Source: Pseudo-nitzschia pungens (taxonomy: Eukaryota > Bacillariophyta > Bacillariophyceae > Bacillariales > Bacillariaceae). Taken from it: a DNA stretch of 64,000 nt. Location of the stretch: positions 1,294,501 to 1,358,500 of the forward strand of contig CM074760.1 of the NCBI GenBank assembly GCA_037355855.1, given 5' to 3'. The notes beneath the pieces are model-generated. The model was given only the letters and a program-made list of their open reading frames with translations, had not been told where the DNA came from and made no database searches. The position numbers and the translations under genes were made by a program. Shown here piece by piece: positions 52,277 through 62,431 of this stretch (its first letter is position 1; each line of letters opens with the position of its first letter).

Positions 52277-53738
52277 ATGGCTCGCGTTGCTCTCCTTTCT
52301 GTCCTCGCGCTGTCCGTGTCCGTGGCGTCGGCAGCCGAGTTTCTCGGGACCCCCCGGTGCGGAGACTGCTGGTGCATCAACGGCGACGAAGCGTGCCCCA
52401 CCGATACCGTCGGGATCGCCGACAGCTTTTCGGAAGCCGACACCATCTTCTCCACTTTTGAGCTCACCAATTCGCCGCCCTTTCTGAACCTCCGGGACGC
52501 CGCGGGCGGCGATTGCTATCCGTTCAAGGACAGCATGGGTGTCATCGAGGACATCCCCGAATCCAGCCTCGCCCAGTGCGTCCGTCCGGAGGAGACCGAA
52601 GACACGGTGTGCGCGTACGTCTACGAGTCGTCTTCCACCACCTGCGACGGGAGAAAGTACGCCATTCAAAACTTTGCGAGCGACAACGATGCCATGGCAT
52701 CCAATGCGCACATTGTGCACAAAGGGGGTGAGTCGAACCATGATACTATATGATACTATATTCTCTCTCTCTTCTCTTTCTCTCTCTGCACGCAACCAAT
52801 AGCAATTATCTCACTCCGCGACCGCTTGCTTCGTTGCGTTGAATGGCGTTGCGTTGCGTTCTCGCACGAAATCGATGATTCTCGGTGGATTCATTCCTTC
52901 CACGGTTGCGCCAGGATGCGGTGTTTGCAGTTCCGCGCAGGATTTGGGCGCCCGCATGAAAACCTACGGAAGCCTCGACAAGGAATCGATCAAGTGCGCC
53001 ATCTCGTACACGTTCTCCGGCGATATGGAGAAATTGGCCGCGTGCTACACGGATCTGGGGTTCACTCAGTCGTGTTCGGCGTTGTGGGCCTACTTTGTGG
53101 CCACCAACGGAAGGAAGTGCGCCGCTGTTTGCCTTCCGGACGCAACGGGCACCACGAAGGTGAGTAATTTGCAAGCAAGATCGGCAGCGGTGTTTCGCGT
53201 TTCGCATTGTTTCCGGTTGTTAAAAAAAAAAGATGGTTGTGCCGGCACGGCGCCAATCGCAACAGCTCGGGTCCTCGTCCCGCACTGATACTGATACCGA
53301 TACCGACACCGATTTGTCCGTTCGTTTTGTTTTGTTCCCGCGCGCACGCACCGCACCGCACCGCAGTTGAACGAAGAACCACCCCTGTGCCTGCCGAGCG
53401 CCTGCATGCAGTGCCAGCTGGACTTTCGAAAAGACTTTGACGACATTGCTGGAATCGAGTTCCAGAACGCCGGGATCACCGAATCCATCGCCAGTCCGTG
53501 CGACGGGTTTTACCGCGTCCTCCACGATCCCTGCATCGGTCTCGACGGCCCCAAGCCGCCGCCGCCCCTTCCGCCGGGCCCCGGTGGTGACGAAGGGCCT
53601 CCCGGTCCGCCGCTTCCCCCTCCCGAGGGAGACGGACCCGGGGAACCGACGGAATCGACCGAGGAGTCCTCCGCGACCAAGAGCGCGAACTTGTTCGTGA
53701 TTGCGGCGTCGCTGGCGCTGGCGTTCGTCTCGGTTTGA
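52277..53738 (+). CDS. Secreted cysteine-rich protein, probably GPI-anchored cell-surface protein
   Basis: Three exons (52277-52727, 52915-53159, 53367-53738) join in frame across introns of 187 and 207 bp, giving 355 aa. A clean signal peptide (LLSVLALSVSVASA) precedes a cysteine-rich ectodomain with RCGDCWCINGDEACP near the start and, at the first splice, HKG|GCGVCSSAQDL. The distribution of about twenty cysteines indicates many disulfides. The C-terminus has a proline-rich linker (PPPPLPPGPGG ... PLPPPEGD), then a Ser/Thr/Asn stretch and a terminal hydrophobic tail (LFVIAASLALAFVSV), the usual layout for GPI attachment. The role is unknown. A cell wall or surface location is inferred. The family appears diatom-type but was not identified further. 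Confidence 0.86.
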
Positions 53739-54176
53739 GTGTAAGAAACCGGGCTTTGTTTGCGTCCCATCTCCGTACCGCGATCGATCGAGGTCTTGGA
53801 TCTCGACCGAAATTCCCCGGCGCTCGGGCCGGGATTCTGACTGTAACTACGTGTAGGTGAAAACAATAATAATAAAAAATATAATGATACCAATACTACG
53901 GTATTTTGGTTTTCGGAAATACGGAAATACGTATCCAAGTGATTTAGAATGCATCGTGTACGCTCCAAGTACGTGTACTGGTTTTGTTCTGCTCCTTGCG
54001 GTATTGAAGTGCCAATCCATCATTGCAGCACGCTGCAATAGAATAGTTTCCCTGTGCGCATTGTACGTGTGCGGTCCGCGGACTCAATGCCTCGATAGTA
54101 TCGATTCCCTCACCGTTCTCGGAATTCGGTTCCGAGCGGGGGAAACTCGGTTCCAATGGTTGCTCTCGTGTTGTGT
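53739..54176. other. Short intergenic between convergent genes
   Basis: AT-rich around 53850-53900 and otherwise mixed. No gene is seen. Confidence 0.4.
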
Positions 54177-55178
54177 TCATCGCTTCTTCGAATCCGTCGG
54201 CGCCGTTCCGGTCTCGCAAAACTCCCTCACCGCCTCGCAGTCGGCAACGGAGGAGGAGCAGAGAGGAACGCCGTTCAAGATTTCTTCCCAATCGTCGCTT
54301 TCGCTCTCGTCGTTTCCGCCCTCCAGTTTGCTCAACCGGATGAGTTCGCTGCGAAGCTGAAGCTTGATTCGTCTGGCGTTCTTGGCTTTGGGGTGGTCCC
54401 TCTTGTGGCACGCAATCAGGACTCTTGGGCCGTTGCCGTTGTCGTTGCCACTGCCGTTGAGCATCGTGGATTTCAACACCGCGCGCAGGTAGTCGGCCGC
54501 GGGGGCAACGGGTTGCGTCGAATCCACGACCACCACGAGGCGCCGGACCTCCCGCAGCGGAACCGCTCGGAGCAATTTTTGCGGCCCCCAGTGCCCGGGG
54601 GTATCCAGGATTCTCAGAGTCGTCGTCGACGCGCCGCCGGTTTCGTCGTTCGGAACACCGTCGAGAAATCCGGTGTTGCTCTTGATGCTCCGAACGGTTC
54701 CCATCGTGTTGCTGCCGCTGCTGCTGCTGTCGTTGCCACCCCGTTGTTGCTGCAGGAGCCGGTAAAACAGACTCGTCTTTCCTCCCAGAGACGGACCACA
54801 CAAGAGGACGGTTCCGTCAAAGGGACGACTCGTCTCCGCATCGGAAGGAAGGATGTCCTTGTCGCGATCGTCTTCTTGGATGGCCGTGTTTTTGGTCCCG
54901 CTTCCAAGGGAGGATGACCCCGACGAAAACGCGGTCCTTGACGACAGCAACCGGAAGAGCGTCCAAGCCAGCAAGAGGCTCCCGAAAAGGGTCACGGACG
55001 CCTCGGGTCCCACCAGGGGTTCCAATCGAGGGTCGATTTCTTTCATGGCCCTGACCAAAGGAGGCGGCAGATACGGCGTGATGCTCTCGCGCACCGCCGT
55101 TTGAAACGGGCGGGCGTGTTCCGGAGGGCGGTCCGCATCTGCTGCTGCCGCCGCTGCGGCTGTCTTTGAGCCTGCCAT
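54177..55178 (-). CDS. SRPRB: Signal recognition particle receptor subunit beta
   Basis: This ER membrane GTPase anchors SRP receptor alpha and takes part in delivery of ribosomes. The ATG at 55178 gives 333 aa with one membrane helix (about residues 60-79: ASVTLFGSLLLAWTLFRLL) and then a Ras-like G domain. The P-loop is GPSLGGKTSLF (about residues 128-138), G3 is DTPGHWGP and G4 is CHKRDHPKAKNA, with HKRD for the usual NKxD. A Ser-rich insert follows the P-loop. An ATG at 55412 in the same frame would add 78 residues that lack signal or family features, so the shorter form is preferred. The gene is on the opposite strand to the secreted protein and convergent with it. Confidence 0.9.
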   Translation of the reverse strand: MAGSKTAAAAAAADADRPPEHARPFQTAVRESITPYLPPPLVRAMKEIDPRLEPLVGPEASVTLFGSLLLAWTLFRLLSSRTAFSSGSSSLGSGTKNTAIQEDDRDKDILPSDAETSRPFDGTVLLCGPSLGGKTSLFYRLLQQQRGGNDSSSSGSNTMGTVRSIKSNTGFLDGVPNDETGGASTTTLRILDTPGHWGPQKLLRAVPLREVRRLVVVVDSTQPVAPAADYLRAVLKSTMLNGSGNDNGNGPRVLIACHKRDHPKAKNARRIKLQLRSELIRLSKLEGGNDESESDDWEEILNGVPLCSSSVADCEAVREFCETGTAPTDSKKR

Positions 55179-56548
55179 TCTTGCAACAACTCGGCTGCGT
55201 CCGTTGGGTCCGTGGCTGGCGTGAGTGAGTGGTGTCGTCGTTTCGGCGTTCCGAGGTGGTGTGCGAATCTTGCGGTCGGTTGAAAAGAAGCGCGAAGGAA
55301 AGGCAACGAGGGTAATGGAGGCGGTGGTCCCCGATCCCGAGAAAGCCTCATCCCTCGTGAATCGATCGATGCGGCGCGAGCCTCCGCCGCTCGTCGCATC
55401 GCTTTGGGCCATCGGAGGGAAAAATAATTCAAAACTTAAAAAAAAATTCAACAAAAACAGTTGTACCGTACGGTACGTATCTCAAACGTATCTATCATAA
55501 CCAAGAGAAGTAGGATGCACTCTTCTATACGTACGGTACGGTACGAACCTCCTCAATCAACAAGAAGCTTGAAGCTGTTCTGCTTGTTGATCTACCATAT
55601 CGCTCCTCATTTCTTATCCAAATGGTTGTCAATCAATAGTTTGGACTTCTCATCGACTGCATGTCTCCAGTTCACTTACGTTCCACCGCCCATGGCCAAA
55701 CCTTCCCCGAATCTAGCTTGCTTCTACTACTACTACTACTACTAGTAGTAGTAGTACCACCACTAGTACAACAACTACGTGTAGTAGTACTTCTAATACT
55801 ACTACTACTACTACTAGTAATGCTTCTTGTTCTTGGAGGAGTGTGGTGGTGGTGGTGGTGGTGCTGTGCACGCCGAAAGTGGTGGGCGTCCTTAGTACTA
55901 GTAGTTATTGATTTTTGGTATAGCTAGTAGATCATATTCCCAACAAGTGCCCCCTACTGTACCAAGAAGGAAAAGTCTGCTTGTTGTGTCAATCCCAACT
56001 GTTCCAGCAGTCAAAATAGTTACGATTCTTGTGTTCCGGTTGAATTTTCTAAATAGCTACTAGTACTAGAGGAATCTTTGGTTCTCGTTGAGGTTGCCAG
56101 CAAATACAAGAACTGTTTAGAATTCAGCATTAGTTCAATTGTTTTCTCAAGGCTGCAGGGGGCACTCAACCGCTCCAGGAGGCACCAGGCATAGTATTCG
56201 CTTCGAAGAACAAGAATAGTGTACGTGTAGTGGGTTCCTTTTCGATGATTCATGATGATGAAATTTTCCCTATTAAGATTACCCACAGGAACAGCGATAT
56301 TGAAACTGGTTGAAGTTTGCTTGGCAACTAGGGAATGCCTTCACGTTTCATCTCGGAATCCGATGCTTGCGCATTGCATACCGGTACTTATCATCCGGCT
56401 TCGATACTCTTACTGCACCATTGCGATTTCATTTTTTGAGATGAAATCCAATCCAGCGCCGACAGAAACCTCCATTTGTTGACAACTCGACCGGGGTGCT
56501 CAGTCGTCTGTGAAAAGGACAAGATTATTTGGTTTCGCACATTGTAAG
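55179..56548. other. Intergenic, 1.4 kb, with (CTA)n hairpins
   Basis: Contains GTACCGTACGGTAC and TACGTACGGTACGGTAC palindromes (about 55464-55545) and two CTA/TAG hairpin tracts (55723-55757 and 55780-55820). No gene is supported. Confidence 0.5.
55723..55820. repeat. (CTA)n/(TAG)n inverted trinucleotide tracts
   Basis: A (CTA)7-8 run passes directly into (GTA)5, forming a long perfect hairpin centred on ACTAGT. A second GTAGTAGTACTT ... CTACTACTAG hairpin follows within 60 bp. Confidence 0.85.
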
Positions 56549-59377
56549 TCAATCGTGTTCGACGAAAGTTTTGGAACTGCCGGCTAAGTATTCCAACATA
56601 TCGTCCAGAGTCATATCGTTCAGGTTCAGCATCTGCTCCAGCTCAAATGATCGGCGTTCGTTCTTGGATAATTCCAACACATCGTCCAAAGTCATATTGC
56701 TCTGGTCCAGCATCTGCTGCAGTTCCATGGATCGGCGTTCTTTGTTGGATGAATCCGGGTTTGGATTGGATTTTTCCTTCTCGGAAGATGTACCCCGAAG
56801 CTTGGTCTTCACTGACTTACCGTATGACTCTTCGGACTTTTTGGACTTTTCGGAATGTTTTGACGCGGTAGACGCATCTCCTTCCGAGGCCGTGGCTTCG
56901 GCGAGCATTTCCAAGTCCGGCAACTTCTTGCGGTTGCGTTCCTTCCTCGGAGTGCTTGCGGTTTCCAGTGGTGAGACCGGTGGCGTTTCCATCGCAAAAC
57001 TGCCATCCGAATCGGAATCGGAATCGGAGTCGGATTTTGAATCGGAACTGGAATCGGAATCATGTTTCACGGGTTTTTTCTTGCCCGCTCGAACGGCAGT
57101 CTTCTTGGCAATTGATTGTTTTGCCTTCGGCTTCGGGCTACCGTTGGAATCCACTTTCAGAGGTTTCTTTTTCTTTCTAGGCGTGACAGGTGACGAAGTC
57201 TCTTTTCCGACCTTCTTCTTTGGAACCTTTGGAGAATGACCGCTCTGATCTTTCAAACCCTTCTTTTTCCATTTAGTCACAGGTTCTCCATTTGTCTCCG
57301 GTTCATCATGCAAAGATTTGTTTTTGTTCTTTTTCTTTACCGTTCCGACGACTCTCTCCGAATTTTCCGCCGGCGCACTTTTTGCCCTTCCTGTTTTCTT
57401 GAGAGGTGGAGGTTTCTTTGGTTTCTTCATCTTATCCGAATGGCTACTACTATGAGTGGACGAAATTGTGAGATCCCCGCTATGCGACGAGTTGCTCCCC
57501 AATTTTTTCTTCGCTTTCCGAACTTCCGTTTTTTCCCGCTCGACACTCCTACCGCTGTTGGATTTTTGAAGAGGCAGAACTTCCTTCTGTTTTCTCTTCT
57601 TCTTCCCGACGTGATCCTTTTTTTCCGACCCTAAACTACCACTGCTTGTGGGTTTTCGAGAAGGATCATTTTGATTGGAACCAGAGTCGTCGTTGTCACG
57701 GGATTCAGTGTCCTCGCTACCATTATGGATTGATAAACTTCGCGAAGATTCTGCTTTGTTTTCATTGTAGAACTTAGGATCATCTGTGTTTAAAGGTCGA
57801 TCTTTGGATTTGGTCGGGAATTTGCCTCTAGTTTTGACGTTGTTCTTTGGTCGTGCGAGTCCCTTCGTGGCCTTTTGTGGATTCTTAGTATTGGAATGAT
57901 CCGATTGTGCTTCAACCGGATTTGATGGCTTGTCAGATGATTCAGACTTGGCAGAATCGTCCCTCTGTTGTTTGTTGGGATCTAGCTCTCTGCTCTTTTC
58001 CTCATCTGTTTTGGTTGCTTTCATTTCTTTGCTATTAGTGTTGGCTGGAACAAATGGTTTAGTTTCGCTTCCATCACCCTTTTTATCACTAGAGTTAGCC
58101 TCCGATGCCTTGTCTGACCTCCAAGGAAGTGGTAGTCCCAATAGAGATGACTCTATTTTGTCGAGAAATGAGTCAATTCCGTTATCTGTCCTGGACGACC
58201 CAGCGTTTCTTGCAGTAGCTCCTTGAAAAGGTGAAGAAAAGCAATCCACATAGACTCGATACATAATATAAAAAAGGGACAAAAGGATCAACACGATGCA
58301 TATGATCGATCCGGTAGGGCCCCCACCGGAGCTGGACTCTTCCAACCATCGATTTTGATTTCCAATCGCATTCAGAGCATAACTTCCATTCGTCAACGGT
58401 TTACTTCGAACCTTCACTTGAACATCGGTTAGGTCAGAGAAAAAAAATCTCGACTCATTCTCATTCTGTTTTCCTAATGGTATCTGTTGAGTCTTCAACA
58501 TCTTTATGTAGTCATCAGGACTTTTCCCGATACCATCGAGAACCAATGCCTTCATTTCTTGCGTAGATCCCTCTGCTGCAACCTCGGTCACAATTTCAAT
58601 TCTACCATTCTTCCCAGCATCGTCGAGCATCTTTTGACTTCCCTTGAGCCAATGCCCTCCTCTACTTTTTGTTATGCCTGAGGAAAACGAGAAAGGAAGT
58701 GACTCCCCCCTCATTTCTTGCTCTTTCATGTGTTCATCAGATTTCAGTAAAGAACGTCCGGGGATCTCGTCGACTACGATTACATTGAGGACCTTTGACA
58801 TAGAGGACTCCCACAAGAAACGCTTGGTTACCTCCTCAAGATAACGCCTCTGCGTGTAGCTCATTTTATCGTCAGTGGAGATACCGATCAAAGTTATAAC
58901 GAATTTTGCAGTGGACACTGTGTTCCAACTGTATTGAATTTTGAAGTGCTTCATCTTCATGGCCAATGTAGCATCCAATCCTTCCTTACTTTCACTCAAA
59001 ACTTTTATCTCGAGGATTCTCGGATCCAAGGTCCCCAAGTGCCGAAAGCTCGAGGTGGTCGATACCAAATAGCATTTCCTGTAACCAACCGGGCACGTTT
59101 CATCTTTTTGTCCAAAAAATTCAGAACTAATTCTATCGATTTCCAACAAGTGCTCTTCCGAGTAATGCACAAGATTTTCGTTCGTTGTTAGTAATTCATG
59201 AAAAACTTTGCTAACTGCATCTTGAAGGATTTCCAAAATGCTTTCGGTTGGTTCTTCATCGAGGAGAAAACTCAAAGTGACGAGGCTCGTGATAATGCAA
59301 TTGTCGAGGCCATTCTCGTCGCAATCTGACTCGTAGGATAATGACGTATGTGGTGACGATGGTTGCTGGGCATTCAT
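56549..59377 (-). CDS. Large membrane protein with lysine/serine-rich cytoplasmic tail and C-terminal repeats (unknown)
   Basis: This 942-aa single-exon protein is not recognised. Residues 1-350 form a hydrophilic, structured-looking ectodomain. A single membrane helix lies at about 355-374 (GSIICIVLILLSLFYIMYRV). The next ~500 residues are Lys/Ser/Pro-rich and disordered, with an SDSDSDSDSD run and many KKK clusters, and look like a charged scaffold or phosphorylated tail. At the very C-terminus two adjacent ~27-residue repeats begin ERRSMELQQML / ERRSFELEQML and end NMTLDDVLEL / DMTLDDMLEY. No signal peptide is present, so topology may be type III with an extracellular, lumenal or organellar N-terminus. 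The long unbroken frame and repeats support it as real. Confidence 0.78.
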   Translation of the reverse strand: MNAQQPSSPHTSLSYESDCDENGLDNCIITSLVTLSFLLDEEPTESILEILQDAVSKVFHELLTTNENLVHYSEEHLLEIDRISSEFFGQKDETCPVGYRKCYLVSTTSSFRHLGTLDPRILEIKVLSESKEGLDATLAMKMKHFKIQYSWNTVSTAKFVITLIGISTDDKMSYTQRRYLEEVTKRFLWESSMSKVLNVIVVDEIPGRSLLKSDEHMKEQEMRGESLPFSFSSGITKSRGGHWLKGSQKMLDDAGKNGRIEIVTEVAAEGSTQEMKALVLDGIGKSPDDYIKMLKTQQIPLGKQNENESRFFFSDLTDVQVKVRSKPLTNGSYALNAIGNQNRWLEESSSGGGPTGSIICIVLILLSLFYIMYRVYVDCFSSPFQGATARNAGSSRTDNGIDSFLDKIESSLLGLPLPWRSDKASEANSSDKKGDGSETKPFVPANTNSKEMKATKTDEEKSRELDPNKQQRDDSAKSESSDKPSNPVEAQSDHSNTKNPQKATKGLARPKNNVKTRGKFPTKSKDRPLNTDDPKFYNENKAESSRSLSIHNGSEDTESRDNDDSGSNQNDPSRKPTSSGSLGSEKKDHVGKKKRKQKEVLPLQKSNSGRSVEREKTEVRKAKKKLGSNSSHSGDLTISSTHSSSHSDKMKKPKKPPPLKKTGRAKSAPAENSERVVGTVKKKNKNKSLHDEPETNGEPVTKWKKKGLKDQSGHSPKVPKKKVGKETSSPVTPRKKKKPLKVDSNGSPKPKAKQSIAKKTAVRAGKKKPVKHDSDSSSDSKSDSDSDSDSDGSFAMETPPVSPLETASTPRKERNRKKLPDLEMLAEATASEGDASTASKHSEKSKKSEESYGKSVKTKLRGTSSEKEKSNPNPDSSNKERRSMELQQMLDQSNMTLDDVLELSKNERRSFELEQMLNLNDMTLDDMLEYLAGSSKTFVEHD

Positions 59378-61157
59378 ATTTTTTTATTTGAACGCCGGTT
59401 CGGTTCAACTTAAAGATGTGTATTTTGCGTCGATCCGATTCCATGCAGTGCCTGAACTAAAATGTCTTTCGACGTGTTTCAGATACTATTAAACAAATCC
59501 CTTGTGCCGTACCAGCAATTTGCTACCCACCATCAATCTAGCTGCAAACTGAATGCAACTCGTGGACTATCGGTCGAATCCTACCAGAAGAAAGCTTGAA
59601 GTTTATCATAAACGATAATGGAACTCCCGTACCGGTATGTTTCAGGTTACCTAGAGAGAACAGAAGATAGGTAACTTTTTCGTTAGGTGCCTGCAAAGAC
59701 AATACAAACAAGATATGGAATCTTTTCACTTCTCACTTCGGTGTTGTCAAAGGTAAGGTTTACCGTAACTTACGTAATTTCGGATGCAATTATTTCGACA
59801 ATTACTTCGATTTCTTCCACTTCGGCAATACATCTTCCTTCTTTCTGTTTTCAGTAATTATTGTTTTAATCCGAATCAAGGAAGTGACAACCAAGTTTTT
59901 GGTCATATCGTTCAGTTCAATGATGAAGATATACGTAAAATCGATTCTTTCTGACTTATTTACTGAATGACAAAAACAAAAAGACAGTCTTCAAGTCGTC
60001 TTTTTGATACGTGGAAAATTTTTTTAGCAAGCATACCTTTTACTAGTCACCTTCCCCTTCGGACATACTCCGTCTTTTTTTTTGACCTGCGGTATGTTTG
60101 ACGTTCTTATGCTTGGATACTTTCAGATAACCTACCGTACCGTACGGTACTACTGCTTTAAGGTTACTCTTTCGTGGTACGTAACGGTTATTCTACTCGT
60201 GCTCGTACTTCGTATTCCATAGTTGGAGCACAGCCCATAGAATATGGTGTTACCAGTACGTAAACTTATTTTGCAGTCTTTCCAACATGAGTTAGTCCTT
60301 ACTCGTATCATCAGTGCTCGTATCATCGCAATTACTTCTTCCAAATTCTGAGGTACGAGTATGTGATGTCAAAGTGCTTGACATATTATGTTTCTTCCGT
60401 TGCTCTTAGTCTGTTTGTTAGAGCAAAAGTGTATAATTGACTACGAAGTATGTAATTCATAATATTATTGTGACGATATTATACTAGCACTACTATGTTA
60501 TGTTAGGCGCAAATTCAAGTGGGATTCGTCATTTCCAGCAACTAATGGGAACTTTTTCCTTATCAGATACTACCAAATTGTTGTAGGTCCAACTTCGATG
60601 TCATCTTTTAGCTTGCATGACTCAATACTACATGCATTGTTTTGAATGACAACTACTTTTGGATATAATGATCTTCCTCGCTTCATTGTGTTGCCGCAAG
60701 TATTCTTCATGAAGATGCAATGACGTTTATCTGAAAGCTTTTTCTTTTTGACCTCCTCTGATGTCTCACAAGAAAACGCGTTAAATCTTTTTCCAAAAGT
60801 TTCAAAAAAACAAATCTGATGCACTCCAAAGTCTCTGGAGTTCTTTGTATAAGAGACCACATTATGAGAATTGAATTGGTCAGTTACTCAGAGTGCATTA
60901 GTACTGAGATCGTCGTTATTCGTTCTGATATATTATGATAAGTTAAACGACACGCACGTACGGTACGTAGCGCGCCCATGTCACGGCTTGTCGGAATCAG
61001 AAAAAGGTGTGCAGGGTGGGAATTTAGCCTCTCCCGATTGTACCAGGTTCATCGACACCCCGCATCCCATCACATCTGAAAATCATCCGGAATTCAAACC
61101 CTTTCTCGGTATTGATAAGAAAAAGAAAGCAGTACTCAATCAATAATATTTTCTAAA
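59378..61157. other. Intergenic, 1.8 kb, between divergent genes
   Basis: AT-rich. TACCGTACCGTACGGTACTA lies near 60133-60152 and ACGTACGGTACGTAG near 60955-60970. Small frames (for example 60570-60860 minus) lack convincing features. Confidence 0.45.
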
Positions 61158-62132
61158 ATGTTGACCAAAGATTTGGGTTGTTTTGGTGCTATGTGGGTTT
61201 GTGGTGAAGTCTTGATCGATCGCCTGCCATCACCAATCGTTGGGAACGACACCGACAACGAAATTCGGATCAATGTTGTCGGCGGGGGAGCAGCGAACAC
61301 TGCGAAATGTTTGTCTCGTCTGGGACACAGCGTTCAGTTCATCGACGGCATATCGAATGATGAGTATGGCGTTCTCGCAAAGACGGAGCTCCTGGGGGAC
61401 AATGTTGGTCTCGATCTTTGCCTTCATGATAGCTCATATCCAACGTGCCTCGCAACGGTCAGTCTGGACGAAAACAAAAAAGCCACGTACGATTTTTTGA
61501 TTGATGGAACTGCAACATTCGACTTCGCCAGAAATTGGCTGCCAGACTTTGGTTTGCACGAACCCAGTGTTCTCCATTTAGGAACACTGGCCACCATTGT
61601 CGAACCAGGTTCAAGCGCGATCTACGATTGGGCATTGGAGGGAGCCATGAAACACAACGTGCCAATCGTCTTCGACCCAAACGTAAGACCATCGGTCATG
61701 CCAGACCGCGAATTATACCAGAAATCTGTGGACAAGTTCGCCAAGATTTCTTCCGTAATCAAAGCCAGCGACGAAGATATCGAATGGCTCTACCCAGAGT
61801 CAGCGCTCGAGGACGTGGCAAAAAGGTGGCTCGAAGCCGAATCTACGTCACTGGTGATCATCACAAAAGGTGAAAATGGATTGATGAGTCTGACGAAGGA
61901 TGGAAACGTCATCAGCGAGAAACCTGTTTTTGAAATCGAAGTGAAAGATACAGTTGGAGCTGGAGATACGGTGGGTGCCATTGTCACGGAAGGTGTGGTG
62001 AAACATGGTATCGCAGAACTGGTCACAAAACCGGAGTATTTGAGAGATTTGTTAATCCGAGCGAATAGGGCTTCTGGAATCACCTGTTCTCGAGAGGGAT
62101 GCAAGCCACCAACACAATCTGATCTCCAATGA
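61158..62132 (+). CDS. PfkB-family carbohydrate kinase (ribokinase/fructokinase-like)
   Basis: The enzyme phosphorylates a sugar with ATP. The 324-aa protein shows the first PfkB signature, GGGAANTAKCLSRLG (residues about 42-56), with sugar-binding GEVLIDRLP just before it. The second signature is VKDTVGAGDTVGAIVTEG near residue 263, which contains the catalytic GAGD. The NVRPS segment (FDPNVRPSV) is typical of fructokinase and ribokinase. No leader is seen, so it is probably cytosolic. The first ATG is used, but an internal ATG at 61194 (MWVCGEVLIDRLP) lines up with the normal start of shorter homologues. Substrate specificity cannot be decided. It converges on the aldo-keto reductase gene. 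Confidence 0.9.
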   Translation: MLTKDLGCFGAMWVCGEVLIDRLPSPIVGNDTDNEIRINVVGGGAANTAKCLSRLGHSVQFIDGISNDEYGVLAKTELLGDNVGLDLCLHDSSYPTCLATVSLDENKKATYDFLIDGTATFDFARNWLPDFGLHEPSVLHLGTLATIVEPGSSAIYDWALEGAMKHNVPIVFDPNVRPSVMPDRELYQKSVDKFAKISSVIKASDEDIEWLYPESALEDVAKRWLEAESTSLVIITKGENGLMSLTKDGNVISEKPVFEIEVKDTVGAGDTVGAIVTEGVVKHGIAELVTKPEYLRDLLIRANRASGITCSREGCKPPTQSDLQ

Positions 62133-62431
62133 TACGGACTTCAGAAGACAATTAAAATTGTATTGGGAGAGTAGGATAGAAATAGACGAAATAGACACAA
62201 AAATGAGAACCGATACTTCGGATTATTGATTTTAATCGGCGGAACAGTGTGAAGTTTGGATCACGCAGGAGCTACCGTCAAGTTGATCGCTACTCTGTTT
62301 GATGTTTGTAGCAATAGAGAAAGAACGGAGTTCTTTTCTCGTAAAGATCACGATGCGAACCGCTTTTCTGCGGATCACCGATGTTTCAAACAAAGCTATG
62401 CTTCTCTTCGCTTTTAAAGAAGTAAAATCGA

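Noticed and set aside
55179..55412. N-terminal extension of SR-beta from the ATG at 55412
   Set aside because: The added 78 residues lack hydrophobic or conserved features. The ATG at 55178 places the membrane helix at the usual distance from the N-terminus.
60570..60860. 96-codon minus-strand frame in the AT-rich intergenic region
   Set aside because: It has ordinary amino-acid variety but no motif, leader or splice partner, and there is no way to separate it from chance.
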